The notes under the pieces were generated by a model, which saw only the letters and a program-made list of their open reading frames with translations, searched no databases and had not been told where the DNA came from. Source: Campylobacter sp. (GTDB taxonomy: Bacteria; Campylobacterota; Campylobacteria; Campylobacterales; Campylobacteraceae). Taken from it: 6,497 nt of DNA. The position numbers and the translations under genes are program-made. Below, in pieces: positions 1-6,169 of this stretch (position 1 is its first letter; every line of letters starts with the position of its first letter). Location of the stretch: NCBI GenBank assembly GCA_021203945.1, contig JAJQAF010000220.1:1-6497 (forward strand). The letters run 5' to 3'.

Positions 1-398
1 CTAAGCAGTATCTAATCCATGAGAAGGAGCTTTTAGAGCTAGTTACCGAACTTCGCGCACAAGCTAAAAACGCAATCTCAAAAGAGCAAAAATTCGATTT
101 AAACGGCAAACTTTCGGGGCTGGTGCCGAATTTACAACTTGCCTTTGAAGCATATCCCGAGCTAAAAGCGAATGAAAATATTTTAAATTTGCAAGAGAGT
201 TTAAACGAAATAGAGGAACAAATCTCTGCCGCGCGCCGCGCGTATAATGCTGCGGTTGAAGTTTATAACAACGGCGTAGAGATGTTTCCGTCAAATTTGA
301 TTGCAAATTTTATGAAATTTCAAAAAGCGGCATTTTTTGATATTCCCGAAAACGAAAGCAAAACTCACGACGTTAATGAGCTATTCAAACGCAAATAA
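1..398 (+). CDS. lemA: LemA family protein, 3' part (N-terminus outside window)
   Basis: The reading frame is open from the left edge (first full codon at 3) to TAA at 396-398, giving 131 residues. The C-terminal part carries the signature of LemA proteins: YPELKANENILNLQ, then a helical stretch with E-I-E-E-Q-I and ARRAYNAAVEVYNN, then FPSNLIANFMKFQKAAFFD. LemA proteins are usually about 180-200 aa with one N-terminal membrane segment, so roughly 50-65 residues including that segment lie off the window. The family forms an alpha-helical bundle of unknown biochemical role, usually membrane anchored. The first ATG inside the window (near 266) is internal and is not the start, and the frame is clearly coding upstream of it. 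The DUF3137 gene begins five bases after the stop, so the two are very likely one transcript. The family call is sure; the function is not known. Confidence 0.93.
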   Translation, partial: KQYLIHEKELLELVTELRAQAKNAISKEQKFDLNGKLSGLVPNLQLAFEAYPELKANENILNLQESLNEIEEQISAARRAYNAAVEVYNNGVEMFPSNLIANFMKFQKAAFFDIPENESKTHDVNELFKRK

Positions 399-403
399 AA
401 CAG

Positions 404-1555
404 ATGCTAAAAGGAAGGCTAAATACTCGGCGAAATCGACCCGGACGCGATAATATCGGCGTCGCCCTAGCCGCTGTCGCTATTGCGGCGGTAATCGGAG
501 TAACGATTTTTAAAAGCGGAATTTTCAACGGGCTGGATCCGATATTTAGCTATATTTTCGGCTTGGCGATCTCATTTATAATAATCGTCGCTGCTAGCGT
601 AATATTTTACGCCTTTAAATTTCCGCGAAATAACGCTCCCGTTAATATATCGGATGCGCTCAAATTTAACCGCTCTCAAACGCTAAATTCAACTCCGCCC
701 AAAAGCCTTGACGAGCTCGAAAACGAACGCATAGCACTAAACGAAACCATCTTTAAATCAAATTTAATCTCCATTCCGATAGCTCTAGCCGTAGGACTTG
801 GTATGGGCTATTTTAACACGGCGTATGGAATATATGCGGCGTTTTGCGTATATGTGGCGATCCAAAACGCATTAACGGCAAGTAAAAAGCGAGATTTCAC
901 TTTAAACTTTAAAAAGCGGGTCATTGAAAGCATAGTCAAAGGCTACGGGCTAGATTACTACGCGGCGAGCGGACTTAGTTTGGATGAGTTTTTTGCGGTT
1001 TATGATTGTGCGGTCGATGAATATTCAAGCGAGGATTTGATTTACGGCGAGATAGATGGTGTGAGCGTTAAATTTAGCGATTTTTACGCCGCCGAAAAGA
1101 TAAAAACCAGAAGCGGCACTAAAACGATAACTAAATTTTTAGGCGTTTTATTCGTCGCCGATTTTAACAAAAAGCTAAACCATATCACGCAGGTTTGTCA
1201 CATAGGGTCGTGCTATTTGGCGAGATACGGGCAAAAAGCAAATATGGACGACGTTAAATTTCAAGAGATTTTTAACGTTTATACAACCGATCAAATCGGG
1301 GCTAGATATGTTTTAACGCCTACTTTGATGCAGCGACTGACAGAGCTTTATTCTAAATTTGATCGCCCCGTGAATGCCGTTTTTTTCGGAAATAAAATTT
1401 ATCTTGCGATCGAAACGGGCGTTAATAATTTTGAGCCGAATCTCAAACTCTCGCTTAAAGACGATCGCTCGCTTACGCTTTACAAAGACGAGATACGAAG
1501 CTTTGTGGGTATCGTTAAAGAGTTAAATTTAAACCGCCGAATTTGGGCGCAATGA
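404..1555 (+). CDS. DUF3137 domain membrane protein (LemA partner)
   Basis: This 383-aa protein has two hydrophobic segments near the N-terminus (about residues 18-36 and 46-72), a polar linker, a second hydrophobic hairpin (about 120-137 and 141-157), and a soluble C-terminal domain. That domain contains DLIYGEIDGVSVKFSDF (from about residue 209) followed by FLGVLFVADFNKKLN (about 245-260). This is the layout of the DUF3137 family, whose members are often found beside lemA. No catalytic motif is visible and the function is unknown. The ATG at 404 is the only ATG available, because a TGA in the same frame at 377 blocks extension. It has no good Shine-Dalgarno before it, which with the 5-nt gap suggests translation coupled to the LemA gene. 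An AAGGAAG at 411-417 lies just inside the frame but no start codon follows it. The family call is fairly firm. Confidence 0.85.
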   Translation: MLKGRLNTRRNRPGRDNIGVALAAVAIAAVIGVTIFKSGIFNGLDPIFSYIFGLAISFIIIVAASVIFYAFKFPRNNAPVNISDALKFNRSQTLNSTPPKSLDELENERIALNETIFKSNLISIPIALAVGLGMGYFNTAYGIYAAFCVYVAIQNALTASKKRDFTLNFKKRVIESIVKGYGLDYYAASGLSLDEFFAVYDCAVDEYSSEDLIYGEIDGVSVKFSDFYAAEKIKTRSGTKTITKFLGVLFVADFNKKLNHITQVCHIGSCYLARYGQKANMDDVKFQEIFNVYTTDQIGARYVLTPTLMQRLTELYSKFDRPVNAVFFGNKIYLAIETGVNNFEPNLKLSLKDDRSLTLYKDEIRSFVGIVKELNLNRRIWAQ

Positions 1556-1560
1556 TCTCC

Positions 1561-1579
1561 AAGCTATTTTATTAAGCTT
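1561..1579 (+). terminator. Weak hairpin after the DUF3137 gene
   Basis: Arms AAGCT (1561-1565) and AGCTT (1575-1579) enclose a 9-nt AT-rich loop and are followed by AAATTTT. The hairpin sits 5 nt after the stop codon, where a terminator would be expected, but the stem is only five pairs and the U-run is short. Termination activity is doubtful. Confidence 0.22.
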
Positions 1580-1685
1580 AAATTTTGGGTGTTTTAAAGA
1601 GCGACAGTTTGTTTTGATTATCTTTATGTCGCGGGATTTTTCATTTTCTGAAGTCTGTGCGTTTAAGGGTATTAAACGCCGGAGA

Positions 1686-1692
1686 CCCCCCC
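1686..1692. repeat. Seven-base C/G homopolymer tract in the remnant gene
   Basis: Seven consecutive C on the plus strand (G on the coding minus strand) fall in codons 25-27 of the remnant. With seven G the frame stops after 30 codons. With eight G it reads on for 78 codons through the NAQTSENEK and IIKTNC segments. Runs of G of about this length or longer are known slippage sites in Campylobacter genomes. Seven is at the low end for active phase variation. Confidence 0.6.
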
Positions 1693-1698
1693 TATAAT

Positions 1699-1731
1699 AC
1701 CGACAACGGCGGTAGTTTTTAGAAAGTCCCT
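1699..1731 (-). repeat. 33-bp perfect direct repeat, copy 1 (in remnant)
   Basis: This copy is identical over all 33 bases to 5972-6004, in the same orientation. It corresponds exactly to 11 codons, RDFLKTTAVVG, of the Tat signal. Bases on both sides differ between the copies (t/c at each boundary). Identity at every synonymous position, including AGG for Arg and CTA for Leu, goes beyond protein-level conservation. Confidence 0.93.
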
Positions 1732-1767
1732 TCGGTTAAGAGACGGTTTTTGTATCTGTTTCATATG

Positions 1768-1775
1768 ACCTCCTT
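1768..1775 (-). promoter_or_regulatory. Strong Shine-Dalgarno of the remnant gene
   Basis: The minus strand reads AAGGAGGT, a full match to the 3' end of 16S rRNA, with GGAGG four bases before the ATG at 1764. It decides the start of the remnant and shows that its translation signals have not decayed. Confidence 0.7.
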
Positions 1776-1800
1776 TTAAGAGACGTTCGGCAAATTCATT

Positions 1801-1836
1801 CGTCTCGACCGCCTTGCGCAAGATGGCGCAGAGACG
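1801..1836 (-). terminator. Imperfect hairpin 22 nt after the membrane-anchor gene
   Basis: Outer arms CGTCTC (1801-1806) and GAGACG (1831-1836) enclose inner arms CGCC (1810-1813) and GGCG (1825-1828), with small internal bulges and an 11-nt loop containing the palindrome TTGCGCAA. It is placed as expected for the 3' end of the three-gene operon. On the minus strand it is followed by AATGAATTT, not a U-run, so it is not a canonical intrinsic terminator. It may stabilise the mRNA end or be leftover sequence of the decayed region. Confidence 0.33.
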
Positions 1837-1858
1837 GTCTAAATTTTGATAACTCGTT

Positions 1859-2698
1859 TTAAAAAAACTGCCACACGGGCGTTCCGAGATTAAACATCAG
1901 CACGCGATAAGCCAAAGCTCCCGCAAGCGCGCAAATAAGTCCTACGGCAAAAGGCGCGCCCATCATGGCGGTTTTGACGTCTTGAGCTTTGAAAGACACT
2001 AAACACATCGGTGCGATCAAGCCTACAAAGACTATGCCAACCCAAAACATCGGCGCTAAGGCACCGACAAGGACTATTCCCACCGAACGCGAAGTATCCG
2101 GATAATCCGCCGAACCCAACGCTATAAGATAAATCATAATGGCGGCGGCTTGTATAACAATGAAAAATTTAACGATACGCTTCATTTTAATTACCAGCTC
2201 GTCGCTAGGTTCGACTAGCAAAGCGGCGTAGGCTAAAGCCCCCATCAATCCCGCCGAAGCCAAATACACAAATGGGAGGGTAAGCGTATCCCATGCCGGG
2301 CGAGCCGACATAACGTAAGAATCTCCTACGGCAAAGGCAAGTATTGCCGCAACGATAGCTCCTACTAAAGTTATGGCTTTAAGCGTCTGTTTTGATGTCT
2401 TTTGTTTAAGCATATAAATATATACTAAAATGACGATTGCGGTAATACCGATACCCGAAGACTCTAAAAAAATTCCCGAAGTCGGATGACCTAAGGCGCC
2501 GAAAATTCTTTCGGGATGTCCTAGGTGAAGCACGCTCGAAAAGCCTCCGAGCGCTAAAATCACTAAGGCGACTACGGAGCCTTTAAATTTAATCTTATCG
2601 TTTATGTTGAGCCATTCATTGACGCATAAAGCGATAAAAAGCCCGCATCCTAAATCAATTAGCGATGAGAAAAATACTAATGCCAGTTCGTTACCCAT
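1859..2698 (-). CDS. DmsC/NrfD-type membrane anchor subunit of a molybdoenzyme complex
   Basis: This 279-aa protein is almost entirely hydrophobic, with eight predicted helices at about residues 5-27, 40-60, 82-98, 106-124, 139-162, 173-194, 206-233 and 246-268. Its role would be to anchor the complex in the inner membrane and oxidise menaquinol, passing electrons to the Fe-S subunit. Family signs are the start NELALVFF, then FSSVLHLGHPERIFGAL (53-69) with SGIFLES following, then SARPAWDTLTLPFVY (131-145) and AYRVLMF near the end. The LHLG-P-R-AL block and the length are closer to E. coli DmsC (about 287 aa) than to Wolinella PsrC, but the NrfD and DmsC groups are hard to separate by eye. The ATG at 2698 lies one base after the upstream stop and has AAGGAG seven bases ahead, inside the previous gene, so translation is coupled. 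It is the last gene of the operon. Confidence 0.88.
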   Translation of the reverse strand: MGNELALVFFSSLIDLGCGLFIALCVNEWLNINDKIKFKGSVVALVILALGGFSSVLHLGHPERIFGALGHPTSGIFLESSGIGITAIVILVYIYMLKQKTSKQTLKAITLVGAIVAAILAFAVGDSYVMSARPAWDTLTLPFVYLASAGLMGALAYAALLVEPSDELVIKMKRIVKFFIVIQAAAIMIYLIALGSADYPDTSRSVGIVLVGALAPMFWVGIVFVGLIAPMCLVSFKAQDVKTAMMGAPFAVGLICALAGALAYRVLMFNLGTPVWQFF

Positions 2699-2699
2699 T

Positions 2700-3323
2700 T
2701 TATTTCTCCTTTCCCGTATGATGAGGTGTTCTCCACGTATCCATAGGCGGAATTTCTTGCCACTGTGCAGTCTTGCGGTGCAAGATGTATTTAGCCGACG
2801 GGATATTGCCCCTATCCGGAAGCGTATGTATATTCGCTTCTCCGGCTTCGGCTAAAGCTTGAGCGGCCTTAGAGTTCGGATCGTCTATATCGCCGAAAAT
2901 TCTACACTCCGCACAGCATACTTTTACGCATGCAGGCTCTTCTCCGATTGCCAAAAGATGTTCGCAAACGGTGCATTTTTCGACGACTTTTTGTTTATGA
3001 TTATAAGACCTTGCACCGTAAGGACACGCCATAATGCAGTATTTGCAACCTATGCAAAGCTCTTTATCGACCTTAACGATTCCTTCGCTATCCACAAAAG
3101 ACGAACCTGTAGGACATACGCCTACACAGGTCGGGTTATAGCATTGCTGGCAGATAGTCGGTAAGTGATATTGCGATATGTCGGGAAATACCCCCATAGG
3201 TCCTATCGTTAAGACTTTATTATAATACACTCCCAAATCCAGCCCGTTTTCCATCTTGCAAGCGATCTCGCAAGAGAAGCAGCCGATACATTTATCTATG
3301 TCGATAACCATTGTTTTTTTCAT
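2700..3323 (-). CDS. 4Fe-4S ferredoxin-type electron transfer subunit (DmsB/PsrB/PhsB-like)
   Basis: This 207-aa protein has no signal peptide and is presumably carried across the membrane with the catalytic subunit by the Tat system. It has four cysteine groups for four [4Fe-4S] clusters: C12-x2-C15-x2-C18-x3-C22; C58-x2-C61-x4-C66-x3-C70-P; C90-x2-C93-x2-C96-x3-C100-P; and C117-x2-C120-x11-C132-x3-C136, with C140. All are present, so the electron wire from anchor to molybdenum site looks complete. C137 is an extra cysteine beside C136. The length matches E. coli DmsB (about 205 aa) and PsrB/PhsB (about 190). AAGGAG stands eight bases ahead of the ATG at 3323, and the catalytic gene ends 11 nt upstream. 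The tail after about residue 150 is proline- and charge-rich and probably meets the anchor or the catalytic subunit. Function as the middle subunit is firm; the physiological substrate is not shown by this protein. Confidence 0.93.
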   Translation of the reverse strand: MKKTMVIDIDKCIGCFSCEIACKMENGLDLGVYYNKVLTIGPMGVFPDISQYHLPTICQQCYNPTCVGVCPTGSSFVDSEGIVKVDKELCIGCKYCIMACPYGARSYNHKQKVVEKCTVCEHLLAIGEEPACVKVCCAECRIFGDIDDPNSKAAQALAEAGEANIHTLPDRGNIPSAKYILHRKTAQWQEIPPMDTWRTPHHTGKEK

Positions 3324-3334
3324 AGCTTTACTCC

Positions 3335-6037
3335 TTAATAATTTACTTGCGGACTAGGATCGACCACATTCGGCATCCACGGTTCAAACTCTTCGGGCTC
3401 TTGCCAAATTCCCTCGGGTGCGCCGTCGGCTTTGTAAATTTTGACCTGAAATCCTCTTAACGTGTAGGTGCCTACAACTTCATTAAAAGGAGGTGTCGAT
3501 TTAGTTAAGATATTTACGTTCATCTCTTGCCAGCCGTGAGTTTTGGTATTTAGAGTTTCGGGAGTCCAAAATCTCTCCATATACACGACGCCGGGCGCTA
3601 TGCCTTCCGTGATACGAATTTTGCCTCTGGTTTTACCGCGCTTGCTCTCTATCCAAGACCAATCTCCGTTTTTAACGCCGTATTTTTTAGCGTCTTTCGG
3701 ATTGACCCAAATTTCGGCTACCGGGTAAATTTCACGGATATACGGCACGTTTCTAAGCGTTCCGTGATGATACATAGGCAAACGACCGCTTGTTAGCGTA
3801 AGCGGAAATTCTTTACCTACTTCATTATGCGGATTTTCCGCCAATTCCAAGAAATACGGAAGCGGATCGTAGTCTTTACTTGCAGGCGGCAAGTCGTAAG
3901 GGCTGTAAGGGCGACCGGTGCGACCTAGCGTGATATAAACCTCGCCGTAAAGTTCAAGCTTTTTACTCGGAGTATTAAAACCTTGCGGTTTGCCCGTTTT
4001 AGGGTCTATCTTTTTATAAACGTAATACTCCGCCCACTCTTTCATCGGCTTAAACGTATATGGAGACGTCGCTCTAAATTCATCCCAGCTTTTTCCGAAT
4101 ACATCTTTGCAGCGGCGATCCAACAACTCTTTATGCGTTTTCCAATATGCCACGTCCGAACCCATAAATTCAGGATCGCAAGCTCGTTTGCAGTTTGGAT
4201 GACCAAGTTCGGCTAGGCGAAGCGCCAGTTTGCTCCAGAACATATTTTCATGCATTACCTCCCACGTATGCGTGCAAGCTTGTCTTGCATGAACGACGTT
4301 CATAGTTTCGATTAGCGAATCGCTCTCAAGCCATTCGGCTACCGGAAATACATAATCCGCATAAGCGGTAAATGAAGTAGGAAACATATAAGCATGAACT
4401 ATGCAGTCCATTTCGTCGATTACCTTCATCCAAGATTGAGTATCGGAAGCGACGGCCAGTTTGTTGCCCGAGCGTTCGATCCAGAATCTTACTTTATATG
4501 GTTTGCCCGTAACAACGGCGTTTTTAATAGTAGGAATGTGTCCTACCCACCATTGAAGCAAGCCTTTATACTCTATACCGCCAAGTCGTTTTAGAAGTTG
4601 CTCGCGACTTAGAAGTTTTTTAGCCGGTCCGGGGACGTTATCGGGAACATACGGAGGAGTTTTGATAGCAACACCCGATTCTTCGCGTCTTTGCATCAAA
4701 GCACCCGGACACTCTACGTAGCCCATAATGGAGTTAAGGATAACAGAACCCATAGCCGCTTCGACCGAGTTTTCGTTTTGATCCGTTCCGACGCCTAAAT
4801 TTAAGCCAGCAGGCTTGTTGTTCGCAAACAACAAAATAGCCTCTTCAACCTTTTTAGGCTCTAAACGGCAAATTTCACAAGCCTTTTGAATGCTAAATGG
4901 TTTAGCTCTTTCGTAAAGTAAGGTAAAGCCTGTTTTATACTCAACTCCGTCAATCTCGTAACGACCTTCTAACGCCACATCAAGCTCATCGTCCCAAGGA
5001 TATTCCAGTCCTTTCGGGGAGTTTGTCTTTTTATCCCATACGACGAATTTTTCTTTATCGCCGCCCTCTATCAGCTCGTTTTCTCGCAAAATCATCTTTG
5101 TTTTAGTATTTACTAAAAACGGTAAATTCGTCCATTTTAAGCAAAAATCGTAATCATATAGCTTATGCTCGATTATATAGGCTATCCAGCAAAGCATAAG
5201 CGCGACGTCGGTGCCCGGTTGAACGGGTAACCAAATATCGGCTTTTGCGGCATCGGGAATAAAACGAGGATCAACCACGATAGTTTTTACGCCTCTAGCG
5301 CGAAGTTCCGCCATTGCGCGACCACATCCGCCAGGGTTTGAGTATGAAGGACCCGACGCCCATAAAACAACGGTTTTAATCGGTGTGGTCGGCACGTAAA
5401 TTTCAGTCGCTTGCGAGTCGCCTATGCTTGTCGTCGGACCGCCGTATTGAATGTCGTAGGCGATGGTGCGCGGCAAGAAGCACTGTGCGCAGCCCGGTTC
5501 AAACCAGTTTGGACTACCGAAGGCGTTGCAAAACCTTGCAATTGAATAAAACGCCGGATTTCCGCCTCCGCCCGTTGATCCCGTTAAGGCTTCGGGACCG
5601 TATTTTTCGTAAGTTTGCATAAGTCTATCGGCCACTTCATTGATAGCTTGCTCCCACGTTAGCCTTTGCCATTTATTTTCGCCTCTGGCACCGATGCGTT
5701 TCATCGGATATTTATTTCGATTCGGATTATAAAGGGCTTGAATGCCGGCTAACCCTTTGGAGCATAACCTGCCCTTTGACATCGGATGAGTCGGATTTCC
5801 CTCGATTTTTATAACGCGACCGTTTCTAACATGAGCTAAAACGCCGCAGTTATGAGTGCAACCGGCGCAGTTTGTTTTTATGATCTCGGTTTGCAAATGC
5901 CCGCTTTTTAGCTCGTCTGCGTTTGCATCGGATACAAGCCCGTCGGAGAAAACTCCCAGAGCTCCCGCCGCACCGACAACGGCGGTAGTTTTTAGAAAGT
6001 CCCTCCGCCCGAATTCGGATTGTTGAATATGTTTCAT
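3335..6037 (-). CDS. Tat-exported molybdopterin (bis-PGD) oxidoreductase, catalytic subunit, substrate unknown
   Basis: A 900-aa enzyme of the DMSO reductase superfamily, periplasmic and probably a terminal reductase fed by the two downstream subunits. Residues 1-40 are a twin-arginine signal (R11-R12-D-F-L-K, hydrophobic core, likely cleavage after A-N-A at 38-40). A [4Fe-4S] motif follows: C57-x2-C60-x3-C64-x27-C92, with K94 after the last Cys. GSPN (174-177) leads to P-G-C183-A-Q-C186-FLPR. C186 is the better candidate for the molybdenum ligand by spacing to formate dehydrogenase and NapA, with C183 as alternative (inference). VVDPR (about 250) and PGTD (about 271) are cofactor-binding landmarks. 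A YADYVFP block lies near 557, FNTPSKKLEL near 687, and the C-terminal dinucleotide-binding domain starts at LTSGR (about 745). It is about 140 aa longer than PsrA or PhsA and about 85 longer than DmsA. The segment with LRENELIEGG and FVVWD near 310-330 recalls the acetylene hydratase/catechol dehydroxylase side of the family. The ATG at 6037 is chosen for its GGGAGG; a TTG at 6055 would add six residues with no such site. Confidence 0.93.
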   Translation of the reverse strand: MKHIQQSEFGRRDFLKTTAVVGAAGALGVFSDGLVSDANADELKSGHLQTEIIKTNCAGCTHNCGVLAHVRNGRVIKIEGNPTHPMSKGRLCSKGLAGIQALYNPNRNKYPMKRIGARGENKWQRLTWEQAINEVADRLMQTYEKYGPEALTGSTGGGGNPAFYSIARFCNAFGSPNWFEPGCAQCFLPRTIAYDIQYGGPTTSIGDSQATEIYVPTTPIKTVVLWASGPSYSNPGGCGRAMAELRARGVKTIVVDPRFIPDAAKADIWLPVQPGTDVALMLCWIAYIIEHKLYDYDFCLKWTNLPFLVNTKTKMILRENELIEGGDKEKFVVWDKKTNSPKGLEYPWDDELDVALEGRYEIDGVEYKTGFTLLYERAKPFSIQKACEICRLEPKKVEEAILLFANNKPAGLNLGVGTDQNENSVEAAMGSVILNSIMGYVECPGALMQRREESGVAIKTPPYVPDNVPGPAKKLLSREQLLKRLGGIEYKGLLQWWVGHIPTIKNAVVTGKPYKVRFWIERSGNKLAVASDTQSWMKVIDEMDCIVHAYMFPTSFTAYADYVFPVAEWLESDSLIETMNVVHARQACTHTWEVMHENMFWSKLALRLAELGHPNCKRACDPEFMGSDVAYWKTHKELLDRRCKDVFGKSWDEFRATSPYTFKPMKEWAEYYVYKKIDPKTGKPQGFNTPSKKLELYGEVYITLGRTGRPYSPYDLPPASKDYDPLPYFLELAENPHNEVGKEFPLTLTSGRLPMYHHGTLRNVPYIREIYPVAEIWVNPKDAKKYGVKNGDWSWIESKRGKTRGKIRITEGIAPGVVYMERFWTPETLNTKTHGWQEMNVNILTKSTPPFNEVVGTYTLRGFQVKIYKADGAPEGIWQEPEEFEPWMPNVVDPSPQVNY
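5972..6004 (-). repeat. 33-bp perfect direct repeat, copy 2 (in catalytic gene)
   Basis: This is the same 33 bases as 1699-1731, in the same orientation, encoding RDFLKTTAVVG (residues 12-22) of the intact Tat signal. The copies start 4273 bp apart and bracket nearly the whole three-gene operon. Confidence 0.93.
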
Positions 6038-6040
6038 CTT

Positions 6041-6048
6041 TTCCTCCC
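6041..6048 (-). promoter_or_regulatory. Shine-Dalgarno of the catalytic gene
   Basis: GGGAGGAA on the minus strand, with GGGAGG five bases ahead of the ATG at 6037. It fixes the start there rather than at the TTG at 6055. Confidence 0.8.
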
Positions 6049-6050
6049 GT

Positions 6051-6067
6051 TTCAAGTAAAACTTGAA
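6051..6067 (-). promoter_or_regulatory. Leader hairpin next to the ribosome binding site
   Basis: Arms TTCAAGT and ACTTGAA form a perfect 7-bp stem with a 3-nt loop, two bases upstream of the GGGAGGAA. A structure so close to the ribosome site could modulate translation of the catalytic subunit or protect the mRNA 5' end. It has no U-run on the minus strand and is not a terminator. Confidence 0.4.
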
Positions 6068-6081
6068 GCTGAATTTAATCG

Positions 6082-6097
6082 GAACCTCTAAAGGTTC
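6082..6097 (-). promoter_or_regulatory. Second leader hairpin
   Basis: Arms GAACCT and AGGTTC make a 6-bp GC-containing stem with a 4-nt loop, lying in the presumed 5' leader of the operon between the promoter and the first hairpin. I recognise no known riboswitch class. Confidence 0.33.
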
Positions 6098-6139
6098 GCC
6101 TAAACTTAAATATTTTTATAAATCGATTTATTTGATGAG

Positions 6140-6169
6140 ATTATAAGATAATTTGCCACTATTTGTCAA
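6140..6169 (-). promoter_or_regulatory. Sigma70-type promoter of the molybdoenzyme operon
   Basis: Read on the minus strand, TTGACA (6169-6164) and TATAAT (6145-6140) are both exact consensus hexamers, with an 18-bp spacer. Transcription would start near 6133, giving a leader of about 95 nt to the ATG at 6037. Campylobacter promoters commonly lack a recognisable -35 box, so a perfect one is notable. The -35 lies inside a palindrome that could be an operator. Confidence 0.68.

Larger units (their letters stand above)
1601..1764 (-). pseudogene. Frameshifted N-terminal remnant of a second Tat-exported molybdopterin oxidoreductase
   Basis: On the minus strand an ATG (1764-1762) follows a full Shine-Dalgarno. 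It opens MKQIQKPSLNRRDFLKTTAV and continues VGIIGGVSGV to TAA (1674-1672), 30 codons in all. The catalytic subunit at 3335-6037 starts MKHIQQSEFGRRDFLKTTAV, so this is the same kind of twin-arginine signal, with 11 codons identical base for base. Moving to the next frame after the signal gives NAQTSENEKSRDIKIIKTNC. This matches the intact protein, whose signal ends ...ANA and whose first Fe-S cysteine follows EIIKTNC at residue 57. Similarity stops after that Cys codon (1604-1606): the following residues RSLKHPKF lack the expected CxxxC. It is therefore a stub with one frameshift and everything after the first Fe-S cysteine deleted. The shift lies either at the seven-G tract (1686-1692) or in the few codons before the TAA. 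A translated 30-aa peptide is possible because the start signals are intact. Confidence 0.72.

Noticed and set aside
64..306. Minus-strand ORF of 80 codons over the LemA gene
   Set aside because: The plus-strand frame carries the LemA signature, so this is its shadow.
1765..1858. Remnant protein extended upstream in frame through the spacer to the anchor's end
   Set aside because: The frame is open, but the perfect Shine-Dalgarno and the alignment with the intact signal place the start at 1764. The upstream peptide matches no family I know.
2604..3164. Plus-strand ORFs across the anchor and ferredoxin genes
   Set aside because: They are antisense shadows of genes with clear protein motifs, and their products have no recognisable pattern.
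3543..5622. Four plus-strand ORFs of 61-79 codons inside the catalytic gene
   Set aside because: They are antisense to a well-supported 900-aa enzyme, with no ribosome sites or plausible proteins.
6038..6055. Longer catalytic protein starting at TTG 6055 (six extra residues)
   Set aside because: The TTG lies upstream of the GGGAGG that fits the ATG at 6037, and the added residues are translated from the ribosome site itself. Tat signals of this type start close to MKHIQ-like sequence, as also in the remnant.
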